A stretch of DNA of 64,000 nucleotides from Blasia pusilla (taxonomy: Eukaryota > Marchantiophyta > Marchantiopsida > Blasiales). The DNA lies in contig CM114272.1 of the NCBI GenBank assembly GCA_050084515.1, positions 11,222,001 to 11,286,000 of the forward strand, given 5' to 3'. Shown one piece after another: positions 53,311-64,000 of the stretch (its first letter is position 1; every line of letters begins with the position of its first letter). The notes under the pieces are model-generated. The model did not search any database and was not told the DNA's origin. It saw nothing but the letters and a program-made list of their open reading frames with translations. The position numbers and the translations under genes are program-made.

Positions 53311-56231
53311 TCAAAGACGGGTGGTCACTTGTTGTAATTGTCGAGATCGAAAATAAGAATGTCGTAAAGCAGCACTGGACTCAACATTCACGGTCTTGGA
53401 CTTCTTTTTTGGTCCCTCATCCTCATCATCCTCAGCTTCCCTGCAAAAATCCACGAATAAGCAAGATCTGTACATCAACGTTTCACAAAGTCTTTCTGCA
53501 TAACTAGTCATGCATTAGATAAGAGATCTGGTGAGAAAGGTTTAAGAAAACAACACAATCCAGCGTCAGATGCAATCCAAAGACTGAGTTGTCCTGAAGC
53601 TGTTGCAAAAGGGGCAATTCTCACCAAAAGACACTCACACCACTCTCAGAAATCAAGGAGGTGCAGGTGGACCAGCTGAAGCGCACGAGAGATGGAAATC
53701 CAAAGATTGGGTCTTTATTCTCTTGAAGCCATGCTTTTGTATCAGGGTCTGCATCAAACAAACAAATTGATCCATTACAAGTTCAGCATTTGCAACTCAA
53801 GGATTCAATTAGCACCTCCACCATACCACTCTAATTGGTAGTTAAACTGTGCAAATAACCTGAGCTACAATTCTGACAGCAAGATGAAGAAAGATAAAAG
53901 AATCTGACAATCAGAGTTGTCCCACAGAGCCACAGGTGCTTCAGAGTTCCCCCTGACCAAAAAAATACGCAAATGGATCTCACTGCGGCAATCATATACA
54001 AATAAGGTCAACAAAGTCGCAACACTTTCAACTGGATACATGGAGGCATGTTACACTGAGGGAAAGTCCTGAGATCCACCTCCGGGATAGCCTGAACCAA
54101 ATTTCCTCCCAATGTCCATGCCCTGCTCTCCCATAACCCAGTCTTTCAACGCCCTGTCTCTGGTAACCTGAATGTCATCCAGAAATGTCCAAATTATGGA
54201 AAGCCGCAGGATGAAACGTTTCTACCAAGATTGTGTCAACTACACATGTATAGAACAAAACATGTAAGATGGAAAATCGAACTTACAGTTCCATTTCTCT
54301 GTGGACATTCAGGCAATGGAGTGGTGAATTTAGTCACAGGGACTGAGGAAAAAATTGACCTTTGCGACAATGCTCGCTGCACTGACTATAGGAAAAAGGC
54401 TATCAGCTTTCTTTGTGACAGTGAAAGTGATCCCTGGGAAACGCTCCGTCAACCTAGCTTGATACTTTTCAGCGTCCCCAACAGTGTCCACATATACCTG
54501 CAAATAACACATCAGGCAAACATGGATATCCAAGTAAAACCGTGCACGTCGTTTCAGAACACGAAATGACCTCATTAAGTCATATGTGCACAAGGCGACT
54601 AGACTGTGACAACCACTCCGTCCAAACAGGCTAACATTTATTTCTCAACTGTGAACATCTTCCAAGTTATGAACGCAGATCTCAACCTGTCCTCACAGGA
54701 ACAGCACAATTTTCCACATGACATATTGCGTAATTCAATGGTTCAGGAGCAAGAAGAGACCTCAGTCAGTCTGTATCCTTCATCCAGAGTCTTTCTTATG
54801 AGTCCCATGGCGGAATCATAGGAGATGACATTGAGGCTTTGCCTATCTCTGCGATCAAACCAATTTGAGTGAGGAAATCAAAGACTATGAGGGCTACTCG
54901 CTATGACAACTAAGGGGCATCGAACAACTAAGAAAATCCCTCCACTTCAGTTTGAATATACCCCAACCACCCTCCCACCACTCTCCCTTCCTAAACGTCC
55001 ACCCCCTCATCTCCACTCCGAACCTTTCCCATTTAGAAACCCCCTTGGCCCACGTCATCATTGTGTTTTTGGGGTGAGGTTGGCGAGCGACACGGAAATC
55101 CCATCACCTAGTTTAGGGGAAAAATAAAACCCCTGCGCTCCCTTCTCCTCTTGTTCATTTGGGTGTGGAGTACCCGCATCCTCCCGCTACCCCCCACCCC
55201 CTACCCCCCACCCACCTCTTTTTAAGAAAACCCGGGCCCTCGTTTAATTCCACTCCTCAACGTGATTGCGTGAAATCAATATAAATCCCTAACGAGTTAA
55301 ATCACTGTAAACTTCCAATGTTTGTATTGATTTTCTACAAACGAGCTAGACATGCGTGAAATCAATATAAATCCCTAACGAGTTAAATCACTGTAAACTT
55401 CCAATGTTTGTATTGATTTTCTACAAACGAGCTAGACATGCGCTCTATCATAATATTTAATCATCACAGTAGCGATGTAGGTGACATTTTCCACATCCCG
55501 CCAGCGAACCTTAAAAGAGTGCCAAACAGATTTCTTCGCATATGATCACCCCAGCAGATCTCAAATCTTCGTGGACGCGGAAATTACACAGATGAAACTG
55601 ACCTTTTCAGCATTTTCGCAGAAAGTTCTCTCGGATCGATGACATCCACAGCCCAGCCCATTGTGTCATCAGCTTTGATGCTCTCATAAAGCTCTTCCCG
55701 CTTGGCCTCGGTCAAAGTTTTCGAATCTGTGGATCCCATCCAAAATCGGAGAACCACACAGAATCCAGAATCAGCCACCGAGTCCGCGAAGCACACCACA
55801 AACCCCCTCTTCACATCCAACACACGACACGACACGACACGCCAACTTCACAGCTCTCCCGAACTTTAGGGTTTAGGAGCTCAAGAACTTCACCGGCGAA
55901 CTGGAGTGTCGCAATTCGGCCCTTCTCTGCCACGGCGCAAAATGCCACCCCATACACCATGGGACCTGCAGACCACCCCATGAAGCCCCCTCAGACCACG
56001 CCTTGACATTTTCTCCTCTGGACCCTCACGACCATAACCACAGCTCGCCATCCCCTCATCCAAGCCAACCTGTGCGAAAACCCAAACCAAAAACAAAGTG
56101 GAAATTGAACTCCAGAGGAGAGCTCGGAACGAATTGAAAACTCAATCCGAAACGCACACACCTAAGACCGGACCCCGACCGGCTTCATCGATCCCCATCA
56201 TGCACGGGCTCGACGCCCACTCTGGCAACAT
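53311..56231 (-). CDS. RNASEH2A: Ribonuclease H2 subunit A, 8 exons, about 277 aa
   Basis: Catalytic subunit of RNase H2, which cuts RNA in RNA/DNA hybrids and at single ribonucleotides in DNA, in the nucleus. Exons (minus): 56162-56231, 55894-55965, 55603-55726, 54761-54848, 54360-54497, 54080-54167, 53625-53748, 53311-53440. All are GT-AG and frames join exactly. The N-terminus [13 protein letters not shown] leads to [14 protein letters not shown] (catalytic D15, E16). DSKTL follows at about 48. VDTVGD (D122) and [17 protein letters not shown] (D150) complete the four acidic residues. Then come [26 protein letters not shown] and an acidic/basic tail [16 protein letters not shown] ending [12 protein letters not shown]. 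It is slightly shorter than Arabidopsis. Exon 7 uses GT at 53623-53624, not the earlier GTGAGT, because only this keeps the tail in frame. Confidence 0.95.
55267..55438. repeat. Exact 86-bp tandem duplication in RNASEH2A intron 3
   Basis: Unit 55267-55352 is repeated without change at 55353-55438. The absence of differences indicates a very recent event, polymorphism between individuals, or an assembly artefact. Confidence 0.95.
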
Positions 56232-56437
56232 GGCTCCAGACCGATCAATTCGGCACAGGAGCGCCAACGAGCCCAGCACAGACCTCCGCAGGCGATCTGA
56301 TCACTCGCAGTCCATACCCCAAAACCACAACCCTTTTCCAACCTCACAGACAAAACGAAAATAGTGCGGGAAATGATGAACCGCTCACAGCCGGAAAGAA
56401 GGCATCTCCGTCCGCAGGTCCCGACCTAATTTTAAAA
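56232..56437 (-). other. Upstream region of RNASEH2A
   Basis: GC-rich 200 bp before the start codon, expected to hold the 5' UTR and core promoter. No TATA box stands out. The upstream limit is set by a short Helitron only about 210 bp from the start codon. Confidence 0.5.
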
Positions 56438-56609
56438 CTAGTCTGTGTTATTCACGGGTGATATTTATTTATTTTTTCATTATCTTTGTTTAATTCATGT
56501 CTTTCAAAATGACATGTGTCGATACCATAGGAGTTTTTAGAGGACCGTTGTCCAACACTTGAAGAGGGTGTCTTCGAATCTTGTCCTCTTATACTTATAT
56601 GGATTTAGA
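56438..56609 (-). mobile_element. Short non-autonomous Helitron, minus strand, 172 bp
   Basis: On the minus strand it starts TCTAAATCCATATAAGTATAAG after A. It ends CACCCGTGAATAACACAGA then CTAG (plus 56438-56441) before T. The hairpin is weakened. It sits immediately upstream of RNASEH2A. Confidence 0.6.
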
Positions 56610-56937
56610 TTTTCAATTCCTTCCCACTGGTGGAACGAAATGACAGCGTGCACTGTCAGATCGTGTTTCTTAGAAATTTCAATCATTTCTCGATAAGCGG
56701 CCTACTTATATCGCCCCGGAGCATCCTTCTCTACAATAGCCCACCACACATCCATCATAATTCCTTTTACTTTGACGCTTTTGAGCGCAACAAGATTGGC
56801 ACTCACTGCGCGCCGCCGATTCAAAGTATTATTGATCATGCATGATATTGTCCAACGACAACATCACAAACATTGGTACTTTAATTTCATTTGAAATAAT
56901 GGTCCAAAATCGGGGAGATTTTATTTATCTATATTAT
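56610..56937. other. Intergenic DNA, nothing recognised
   Basis: Short stretch between two Helitron candidates. A 71-codon plus-strand frame has no domain. Confidence 0.5.
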
Positions 56938-57737
56938 TACGGCCTACCTTAGAGCCCTTAACTTGCGGTACTCTCGACGGCGAGTGCATATCACCATGTA
57001 GTGTGCAGCCGCATTGACTAGCCCATGAATTCCAATAAAATTGTAGAAGAGCGGCCACTTTGTCTCTATGCATACTTGTATGTGTATTATAGTATAATGT
57101 CATGTTGAGTTGACGACCACCACATCCATTCGATTAGGTGCATTCCACTCTCTATATCCAAATTTTGTTTTAAGACCCATCGTATTAGTATAGTGGATTG
57201 GAAATAATGTCTCATTACACACTACTATATTTATTTCCTTTTGTAGTATAGTGTCTCCCCGGTTTGTATCGAAGATTACTCTACCAGCTTTGACACCAAC
57301 AGTCACAACATTGAAATTGGGTGTATTAACAATCTAAATAAAAAAACTAGGTTATAACGCCCCTCCTTATACACCTTTTGTGAACTTTTGTACACTATGG
57401 TCTCTTTTCTTTCTATGTGTTTTTATGGCACTAATATAGTTTATTTTGTACAACAACATTCTTTGTATTGGACTATGGAATCAACCCATAATTTCGTATT
57501 CGTATTGTTGTTTCTTTAATAATAAGACCCCACCTTTTGGGGCCACCACACTAGTTAGTGTAGAGTGCCTTTTCTTTTTCCAATCTCCTCGTTATAATTG
57601 GCACTTTTAGATTATAAGATCGCTTGCCTTTGGAATCAATAAGATCGTTCAAAATTGATTTTAAATGGAACTTGAGACTTTTGAGAGTAAATTATGGAAG
57701 GTAATTCAAACTCATGCATTGCAAGGGCTTATACTAG
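56938..57737 (+). mobile_element. Candidate non-autonomous Helitron, 800 bp
   Basis: Starts TCTATATTATTACGGCC after A. Ends with the weak hairpin CTCATGCATTGCAAGGG, then CTTATA and CTAG (57734-57737) followed by T. The pairing of these two ends is inferred from spacing and orientation only. The 3' end matches the minus-strand end at 14936-14962. Confidence 0.5.
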
Positions 57738-59021
57738 TTTGTTTTGAATGTCTCTCACATTGAGTTATGGTTTTCAACTTTGTACTCGGGAAATGTACCG
57801 CGTCCTAAAACAAATAACTCGCAACCTCTGACTACTTGCACTGCCATGTATGTGCAACCTTACTTAAGAAATCATAAAGTTGGATCTAGGGTTGGAGATG
57901 GTTTTACTAGGCCAACTTAGGATATTCCCATGCCCATGTTATGCATGATGGATTTCGGGTTGGAGAAACGTGCACCCTCGCGTGCACCTATCTTGGTGTG
58001 TTGTTTCTCCAAAATGGTGTCTTAACGCCAACATCCCAAAAAGGCTTTTGCTCTCTTTTGGATTATATTAATTTTTCTTTTTCAACCATTATTATTGAAG
58101 AAGATCCACTTGTATGAACAAAATGGTGACTTCTTCCCTCTCAAACTTCTTCCCCGTTGGAGAGAATTGAGTAGCCCTAGTCGCAATGTTGGGGTGAAAG
58201 GAGCTATATTTCCTATGGTCATTTATGATTTCCAATTTTCATTTGATTTTCAAACATATGGTCATACGAGGAATTAATTTCACTATATTATATTACTCTC
58301 GTAAGTGGTTATGGATGTATTTGAGATATTTTGTTCATAATTATTTAAGATGATCTCCATCGCCATTACCATAATATGGTAATGGCAATCATCTAAGCCT
58401 ATTCATGTCCTACTTCATGGTCACGGAATGTCATCAACTTCAATCAATCAAGTGGAGGAAGAGAGTTATAGGTCATATTAGGATAATTCACATAGTGGGA
58501 GTTATTTGAAATGGGATTTAGACTCATCATGATGATTTTATTTATACTACACGAGACACCAATACATAATATATTTTTGAAAATTTTCAAAAACTAGTGG
58601 GTAAGATTGAACCTTTTGTGCCTCTTATGTCATAGTGGGAGAGATCAAGAAAGAGAGTTGAGTTAGCAAAATTAGTTGCGGTAGTCATCTATCCATTTGG
58701 CCATAATCCATAATTGGAAATCATGTGTGATTTACATGACATTGGAAAATTAGTTAATATCAAGTACATATCCATAATCATTGGTGTTCTCCCAAGTAGA
58801 CAAAAACTCTACTCTAAAATTTTGAGATATGCAACAATTCATGAAATGAAGGGAGCAAATATTTGTGCCAAAATAGAAGTGTATATGTGGAGTTTCAAAA
58901 ATAATAGGAGCCATAGATGGAACTCGATAAGACTTAGATTTAAAACATACTCTAAAATACTTCCATAGAAGTATATGAATTTCTCCTTTGATTATGCAAT
59001 GCCTCTCCAAGAGATTTATAA
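57738..59021. other. AT-rich intergenic DNA
   Basis: No gene, RNA or clear terminal repeat recognised. Short frames on both strands (for example 58714-58968) have no domain. Confidence 0.5.
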
Positions 59022-59535
59022 TCTATACTATTAACCAAGCATGGGGGGTTACTATAAGCAAAAAACAAAAAAGGAAACTATAAGAAGAGAAGCACAAAAG
59101 CACAAATCTTTTTTTCCACCGTAAGTACACTAAGTGGGATGATATTCCTTCGTATCGTGCCTTGCCTTGTTTGTCTCTGTATCTCCAAATTTTTTTTTTT
59201 TTTTGGAGTTCTGTTGGAACATATGTCCACGCAGTATGAGAGGAGTGGTGTTGTTTTCTTGGTGCAAGGACACACGACAAGGACAATGACAAATATAATG
59301 CGTGTCTTCTTCCTTGTGGACGCCTATGAACGATCAAGCCTTTTGAGTGTACATAAATTTATTTTTATCTATTTTCATTTCCCACTTTGAAGAAGGAAGT
59401 GGAGGAAATTCTAACGTAGGAGTGAAAGTGCAGCTAAAGCAGACCTGCTAGGAAGAAGAATTAGCAATTGCGTCTGCCGATGTGATCCGTGGCTTTAATC
59501 CCAAGAGGAAGGATCTTCAACCAAGTCCAACTACG
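59022..59535 (+). mobile_element. Second copy of the 30.3-kb Helitron family, 3' end missing
   Basis: Starts TCTATACTATTAACCAAGC after A. It follows the element at 30288 in order through GGAAACTATAAGAAG, TACACTAAGTGG.AT, TATCGTGCC, AACGTAGGAGTG.AAGTGCA.CTAAAGCAGA and GAGGAAGGAT. Homology fades near 59535 and no CTAG hairpin end is present. It carries a run of about 16 T (59190-59205). Confidence 0.7.
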
Positions 59536-60631
59536 TTCGAATCTACTACCACTTCCAATTGTGTTCCTACTAGAGGCGTTTTGCAAATGTGATCCATGTG
59601 ATTTTTGAATTTAGTGGCATCGTTTTTCTTCTGATTTCCGTTGTTTCCTTTGGAGCCCACATTAGAGTCCTTTGTGCCCGGATATGGCTCCAAGAGCGGA
59701 CATGTTTAGATCACCAAGAATGTCCGTGTATGGGACCAAGATAGGCATGGATCGTAGTAGTTCTCATTGAGATTTGATATAGTCAACCCCAACGAATACA
59801 ACTACTACAAAAATGCCTCTCTCTAGTGCCTCTCTCCGGAATATGAAAGTGAAATCGACCAGATGTATGTGTGACGTGATTGAGGACCTTCTTTGATAGC
59901 AAATTCATATCTCCACAGACAGATATAGAAATAGGCCCAACAAGATTCGACTATTGCAGAACCAAGTTGGCGTTGCGAGCAATGATGTGGAGCTCTACGC
60001 CCATAGGCATCTGACAGTTCTCTATATCCCACCACACAAATATTTTTTCCATAGCAGTGGCGGTACTATCAGCCATATTGTTATTCCTCGGCAATTCCAA
60101 CCTGAATCCACCATCTTATTGACACTTGCGTCAGACTGATGTACACAAAGCATCGGCTTTGGCGTGTGGGAGCACTCATGTGTGAACTTAAAGGCTAATT
60201 GTTTTGATCAATATCCAAAGAAAATGCAATCAAATAATAAACTAGGAAGCAATAAAATCACAGCATCCGAAGATTCGTGGTTGCACACTAGAGTGCGTCT
60301 ACGAGCTGGTGCCACATGGAAAGCTTGCTTCACAACTGCCACACAGGAGGAATTTTGAGGTTGTGTCTTTCCAAGTGAGAGCTGATATCATGATTCACAT
60401 GTTTCCTTTGTATTCTCTCTCAATCGGAAGCCTCTTATCCCAATGGGAAGGCCAAAAACTTTGCGAAGGCCTTCTAAATTCTAAGTCTTTCCAACGCAAG
60501 AGAATTTGAGAGCATAAAAAATGAGGAACGAGGTCTATAACTGTGAAATTTAAGCTCTACGCAATTCTTGGATTTGATTTTCTTCGGTGAGCTGTGACTA
60601 TGGACAGCTCGAACGAGCATCGCATTATCCC
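59536..60631. other. Intergenic DNA, no gene seen
   Basis: No domain in any frame. The composition is somewhat less AT-rich than around it. It may include the lost right part of the Helitron copy. Confidence 0.45.
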
Positions 60632-60858
60632 CCTCTCCTAACAAAATTTTCTTGGTGGCTGCCAAATCAAACCTTGTCGTAATTATGAGCCAAAAGTTGT
60701 CTCTCTTATGGTGCATGATATACCATTGTTGTACATGGGTTTGCCTCTCCTAACAAAATTGGCCTAGAGGCTGCAAAATCGAACCTTGTCGTAATTATGA
60801 GCCAAAAGTTGTCTCTCTTTCGGTGCATGCTTTACCATCATTGTACGTGGATTTGCCA
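60632..60858. repeat. Two-unit tandem repeat, about 112 bp
   Basis: CCTCTCCTAACAAAATT.. starts at 60632 and 60744. Both units contain AACCTTGTCGTAATTATGAG and GCCAAAAGTTGTCTCTCTT. The copies differ by about a dozen bases. Confidence 0.85.
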
Positions 60859-63141
60859 CCAACTTCTAAATTAGGCAACGTGCTCACCGGCTACGATCCC
60901 TCTCTAAATCGTCCATCAATGTAGATCAAGCTCCAACTGGACCCCATAAACTACCATTTTGGACCATATGTTCACCTCATCTCCTGCATGTGTATTTCAT
61001 TACTCCTGCCCCTGAAAGTTTAGATTTTACTCATCTTAGACAACAGATTGGGTCTTTCGAGAAATAACTATATGTGTTTTGGTTGTGTAATAGGAGGTTT
61101 GACAGTAGAGCTCCAACTTTCCTAGTGACAAACGAAGAGTGAAGGTGGGAAGTGGATGAGAAAAATAAGATGGAGAGGATCACATTCTTCACGAAGTTTT
61201 TTCTTAGAAGTCCTATGGCCTGAACTCACTTATGTCCCATGCATGCCATTAACTTACTCACTTCTCTTTAAGCATTAGACATATGATCTACATTTAAGGC
61301 AAAGGGGGTTAGAAGATAAAATCAGTGTATACGTCGGATTTAAATCACTTCCCACATGTGGATGAAGCTCTAGAGCGTTGGTTAGTTGGATGGGCAAAGG
61401 ATCAATAGATTGCACGCTTGAGATTGGGTGCATATACGTTGGTCGTAGAATTAATGCTATACATTTTACCAAAAACCATTGCGCATCTTTGTACATACAT
61501 CAAAGGAAAGAATAATAATATAAAATGCTTTTGATCATTTGGAAGGAAGATAGAAAATTTTATGTGATTGTCCAATATCTTTAGAGGTGGTTACCAAAGT
61601 AACATTTGCATAGGAAGTGTTACATTACTTTGAAATCCTACGTTGAATGCTCTTGCCGCATGACATTGACTTAGTGGATGAAAGGTCGAATGCTAAAATT
61701 ATCCTATCATTTTCGAGATAGGTTGCAAAAAAGGAGAATAATACCCTCATATGAATTAGTATGAGCAATATAGTTTAAGAAATTTTATGATAAGTATCCT
61801 TACTCAAGTAATAAAAAAATCACATTAATTCTACTTACTTAATTTTCATAAGAAATAGTTTTTTATAATTCTCTACCTAGCTTTTCTCTTTCCAACTCAA
61901 GTTCTATGTGCACAAATTCAAATATTTAAGGTATTAGCTATAACTTCTTATATTGTTCTTGGATATTTTTTATCATTTATCTCCTATAGAACTTGAATAA
62001 AAGCATAAATATATTTTGTAAATTTACCACTTGCACACCTTAACTTTCTCTTATTGGTGGGTTATCTTATAAGAAGACAATACTTGGTCGAGAACATGTT
62101 TTCCTTCTCGAACTTTCTTTTGTATGTGGAACTTCACATACCAAAGAAAGTTCAAGAAGTTCACAATACGCGAGTTGGTGGCTGTAATATACTTATTGGC
62201 ACCTCCATTCATGTATCTATTGATGGATGAATATATAGATGGGAAATCTGATTGATCTATGACTCTCTTACTCACATTTGATTTTTTTCAAGAAACAACC
62301 GAAAAATTTGAGATTGTTGTACTCTTATTCGTTTAGATCAATAAAAATATCTATAGTAACACCTCTAGAAGGTCGGTGAGTTCCACCATCATGAGAATCT
62401 CGTATTCCCCATTCTCTTTTGTGATGGATGTATAATCATATGTATGTGAGTATAATATTCTCACTCATTTGGCTTGGAACTTAATTAAGCTTGTATTATT
62501 CTCTCTCTTATATTTTTTAACCAAATGTTCTATTTTGTTTCTCAACATTTTGAACTCATATAATAAAGGAGATTTAGTTCTCTCATTTGCATGAAATACA
62601 AGCAATTGCCATTGGTCTTGGCTTATATTGCATTGATTATAACAATAAAAGTAACACTCTTCATACAAATTAAGAAAAATCTTTTGTTTAATTTAATCCA
62701 CTCAATTTTTGGTTCTTTGAGAAAACGTACACTGTCTTGAAAATAAGATTGTATGATTCATATTGATCAATATTATCACACAATGTCCTCAATGAATTCA
62801 AAAGATGCAAAAATGTTCCAATGCTATAGTAATGATGAACTTATTTCGGAGTTATATTAAGTTTTATTGATCTTGCTCTCTTTCACACTGCATGACTGTA
62901 TCTTGTAATTTCATGATTGTGTGATTCATAAGATTGTTATACCTTCAAAATACAAAACCAAAAAAATATTAGTGAAAATCTCATTAAGCTGTTCATAAAA
63001 TAGAAAATTTAGTTATCTACCTAAAAGATGAATGTTAGAAATTTGTAAACACATGTTTACAAATATTCCTATTATACGACTCCAATAGACTTCCAATAAA
63101 ATATAATTGTAAATTCTTATTTCTCTCACATTTTTTAACTA
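60859..63141. other. AT-rich intergenic DNA
   Basis: No gene, tRNA or paired element ends recognised. Small frames at 61275-61496 and 62051-62668 (minus) have no domain. Confidence 0.5.
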
Positions 63142-64000
63142 TCTATATAATAATTGATGACCACATATACATAATACGACAAGATAACAGAGCAATAAGA
63201 CAAAATATATATATATTTTTTGCATGAGCCCCATTAGACGGGTAGAATTAGAACAAATGAAATGAATAGGGATTTGAGTGGAATATATATTAATCAATTA
63301 ATAATTAATTTAATATTATAATTGATGATTATAAATATTAATAAAATACAATTAACATGATAAATAAATAAAATTTTAGAGTTTTTACCTCAATTCATAT
63401 TTGATGAAAAAAGAAATAAAAATTTAACGAAGGAGTGCATTTTAAAATAATTTATGGAAATATAAATTTACTTAGTGTATTGGGATATCATTTAAATTTG
63501 AATGGAGGATTGTAATTATTAAGAACAGTGAAATGTTATTACTCTTATAAGAGTTTAGAAAATAGAACTCATTTTAAAATTTTAAAATAAATAGCATGAT
63601 CAAATTTTGAAATAATTTTATTACTTCGCATGTGATATTTTGGGAAAGGAAAATGAATTTGAATGGAAAAGGAAAATGATTTTGTTAATTAAAATTAGCT
63701 AAGATCTTGGTTAGTGAACGTTATTTTGGTGGGAAGAATGGAAGGGGAAGAATAGTTATTGTTTGAGCTTTTACGGAGGAGTGAAATTTTTTAGGGGAGA
63801 TGGGTGTTATTCAAAGGTGAAATTTTCTTACTCTTTAAAGATTTTTAAAATTAGAAATTATACTTAAACTTGAAATTTTGAAAAATTAAATTTAAAATTT
63901 AAAAACTATTATTGATCCCTTTTTTTTAAGGCCTATTGACATGTGGTAATTGGACAAGAATTTTTTTTTTGCGTGTTATGGGCAAGAAGAAGAAAGTTTG
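63142..64000 (+). mobile_element. Dispersed repeat with Helitron-like 5' end, copy 2 (runs off the window)
   Basis: Starts TCTATATAATAATTGATGAC after A. It can be followed alongside 16126-16905 as far as about 63930, with many substitutions. Both copies have the same orientation. The 3' end lies beyond the window. Confidence 0.65.

Overview
This is a piece of a plant nuclear genome. It carries four intact host genes in a matrix of decayed transposable elements. Three of the genes have GT-AG introns, one an organellar-type leucyl-tRNA synthetase with 21 exons. The gypsy and non-LTR element types here resemble those I know from non-seed plants and charophyte algae (bryophytes, lycophytes, ferns, Klebsormidium-like algae), so a non-seed land plant is my best guess. 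The species cannot be read from the sequence.

Layout. About 481-10302 is one minus-strand Ty3/gypsy LTR retrotransposon, broken by in-frame stops and frameshifts. Its order is 5' LTR - leader - Gag with zinc knuckles - aspartic protease - C5 DNA methyltransferase - RT/RNase H - integrase - PHD finger - 3' LTR. The methyltransferase lies in the same reading frame as RT, which makes it the most interesting object in the window. From 10.3 to 17.7 kb is AT-rich intergenic DNA with Helitron ends, a degenerate tandem repeat and a decayed unrecognised coding region. From 17.8 to 21.2 kb is a frameshifted non-LTR retrotransposon with an N-terminal C2H2 finger, and two inverted fragments of its 3' end lie nearby (17.15 and 22.2 kb).

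Host genes. At 22.7-25.2 kb is a 3-exon type II membrane glycosyltransferase-like gene (+). At 32.65-42.7 kb is organellar leucyl-tRNA synthetase (+). At 44.35-46.85 kb is an apparently intronless plastid-type SMP/C2 protein of the NTMC2T5 class (-), convergent with the synthetase gene. At 53.3-56.2 kb is RNASEH2A, the catalytic subunit of RNase H2 (-, 8 exons). They serve unrelated housekeeping roles: wall or Golgi glycosylation, organelle translation, lipid and membrane contact, and ribonucleotide removal from DNA.

Between and beyond the genes (28-32.4, 49-50 and 56.4-64 kb) the DNA is AT-rich. It holds many short non-autonomous Helitron-like elements, recognisable by TCTATA-type 5' ends and a CCCGTGC..GCACGGG hairpin before CTAG, inserted between A and T. 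Exon boundaries were assembled by hand from splice signals, frame continuity and my knowledge of the protein families. No alignment or database search was run.
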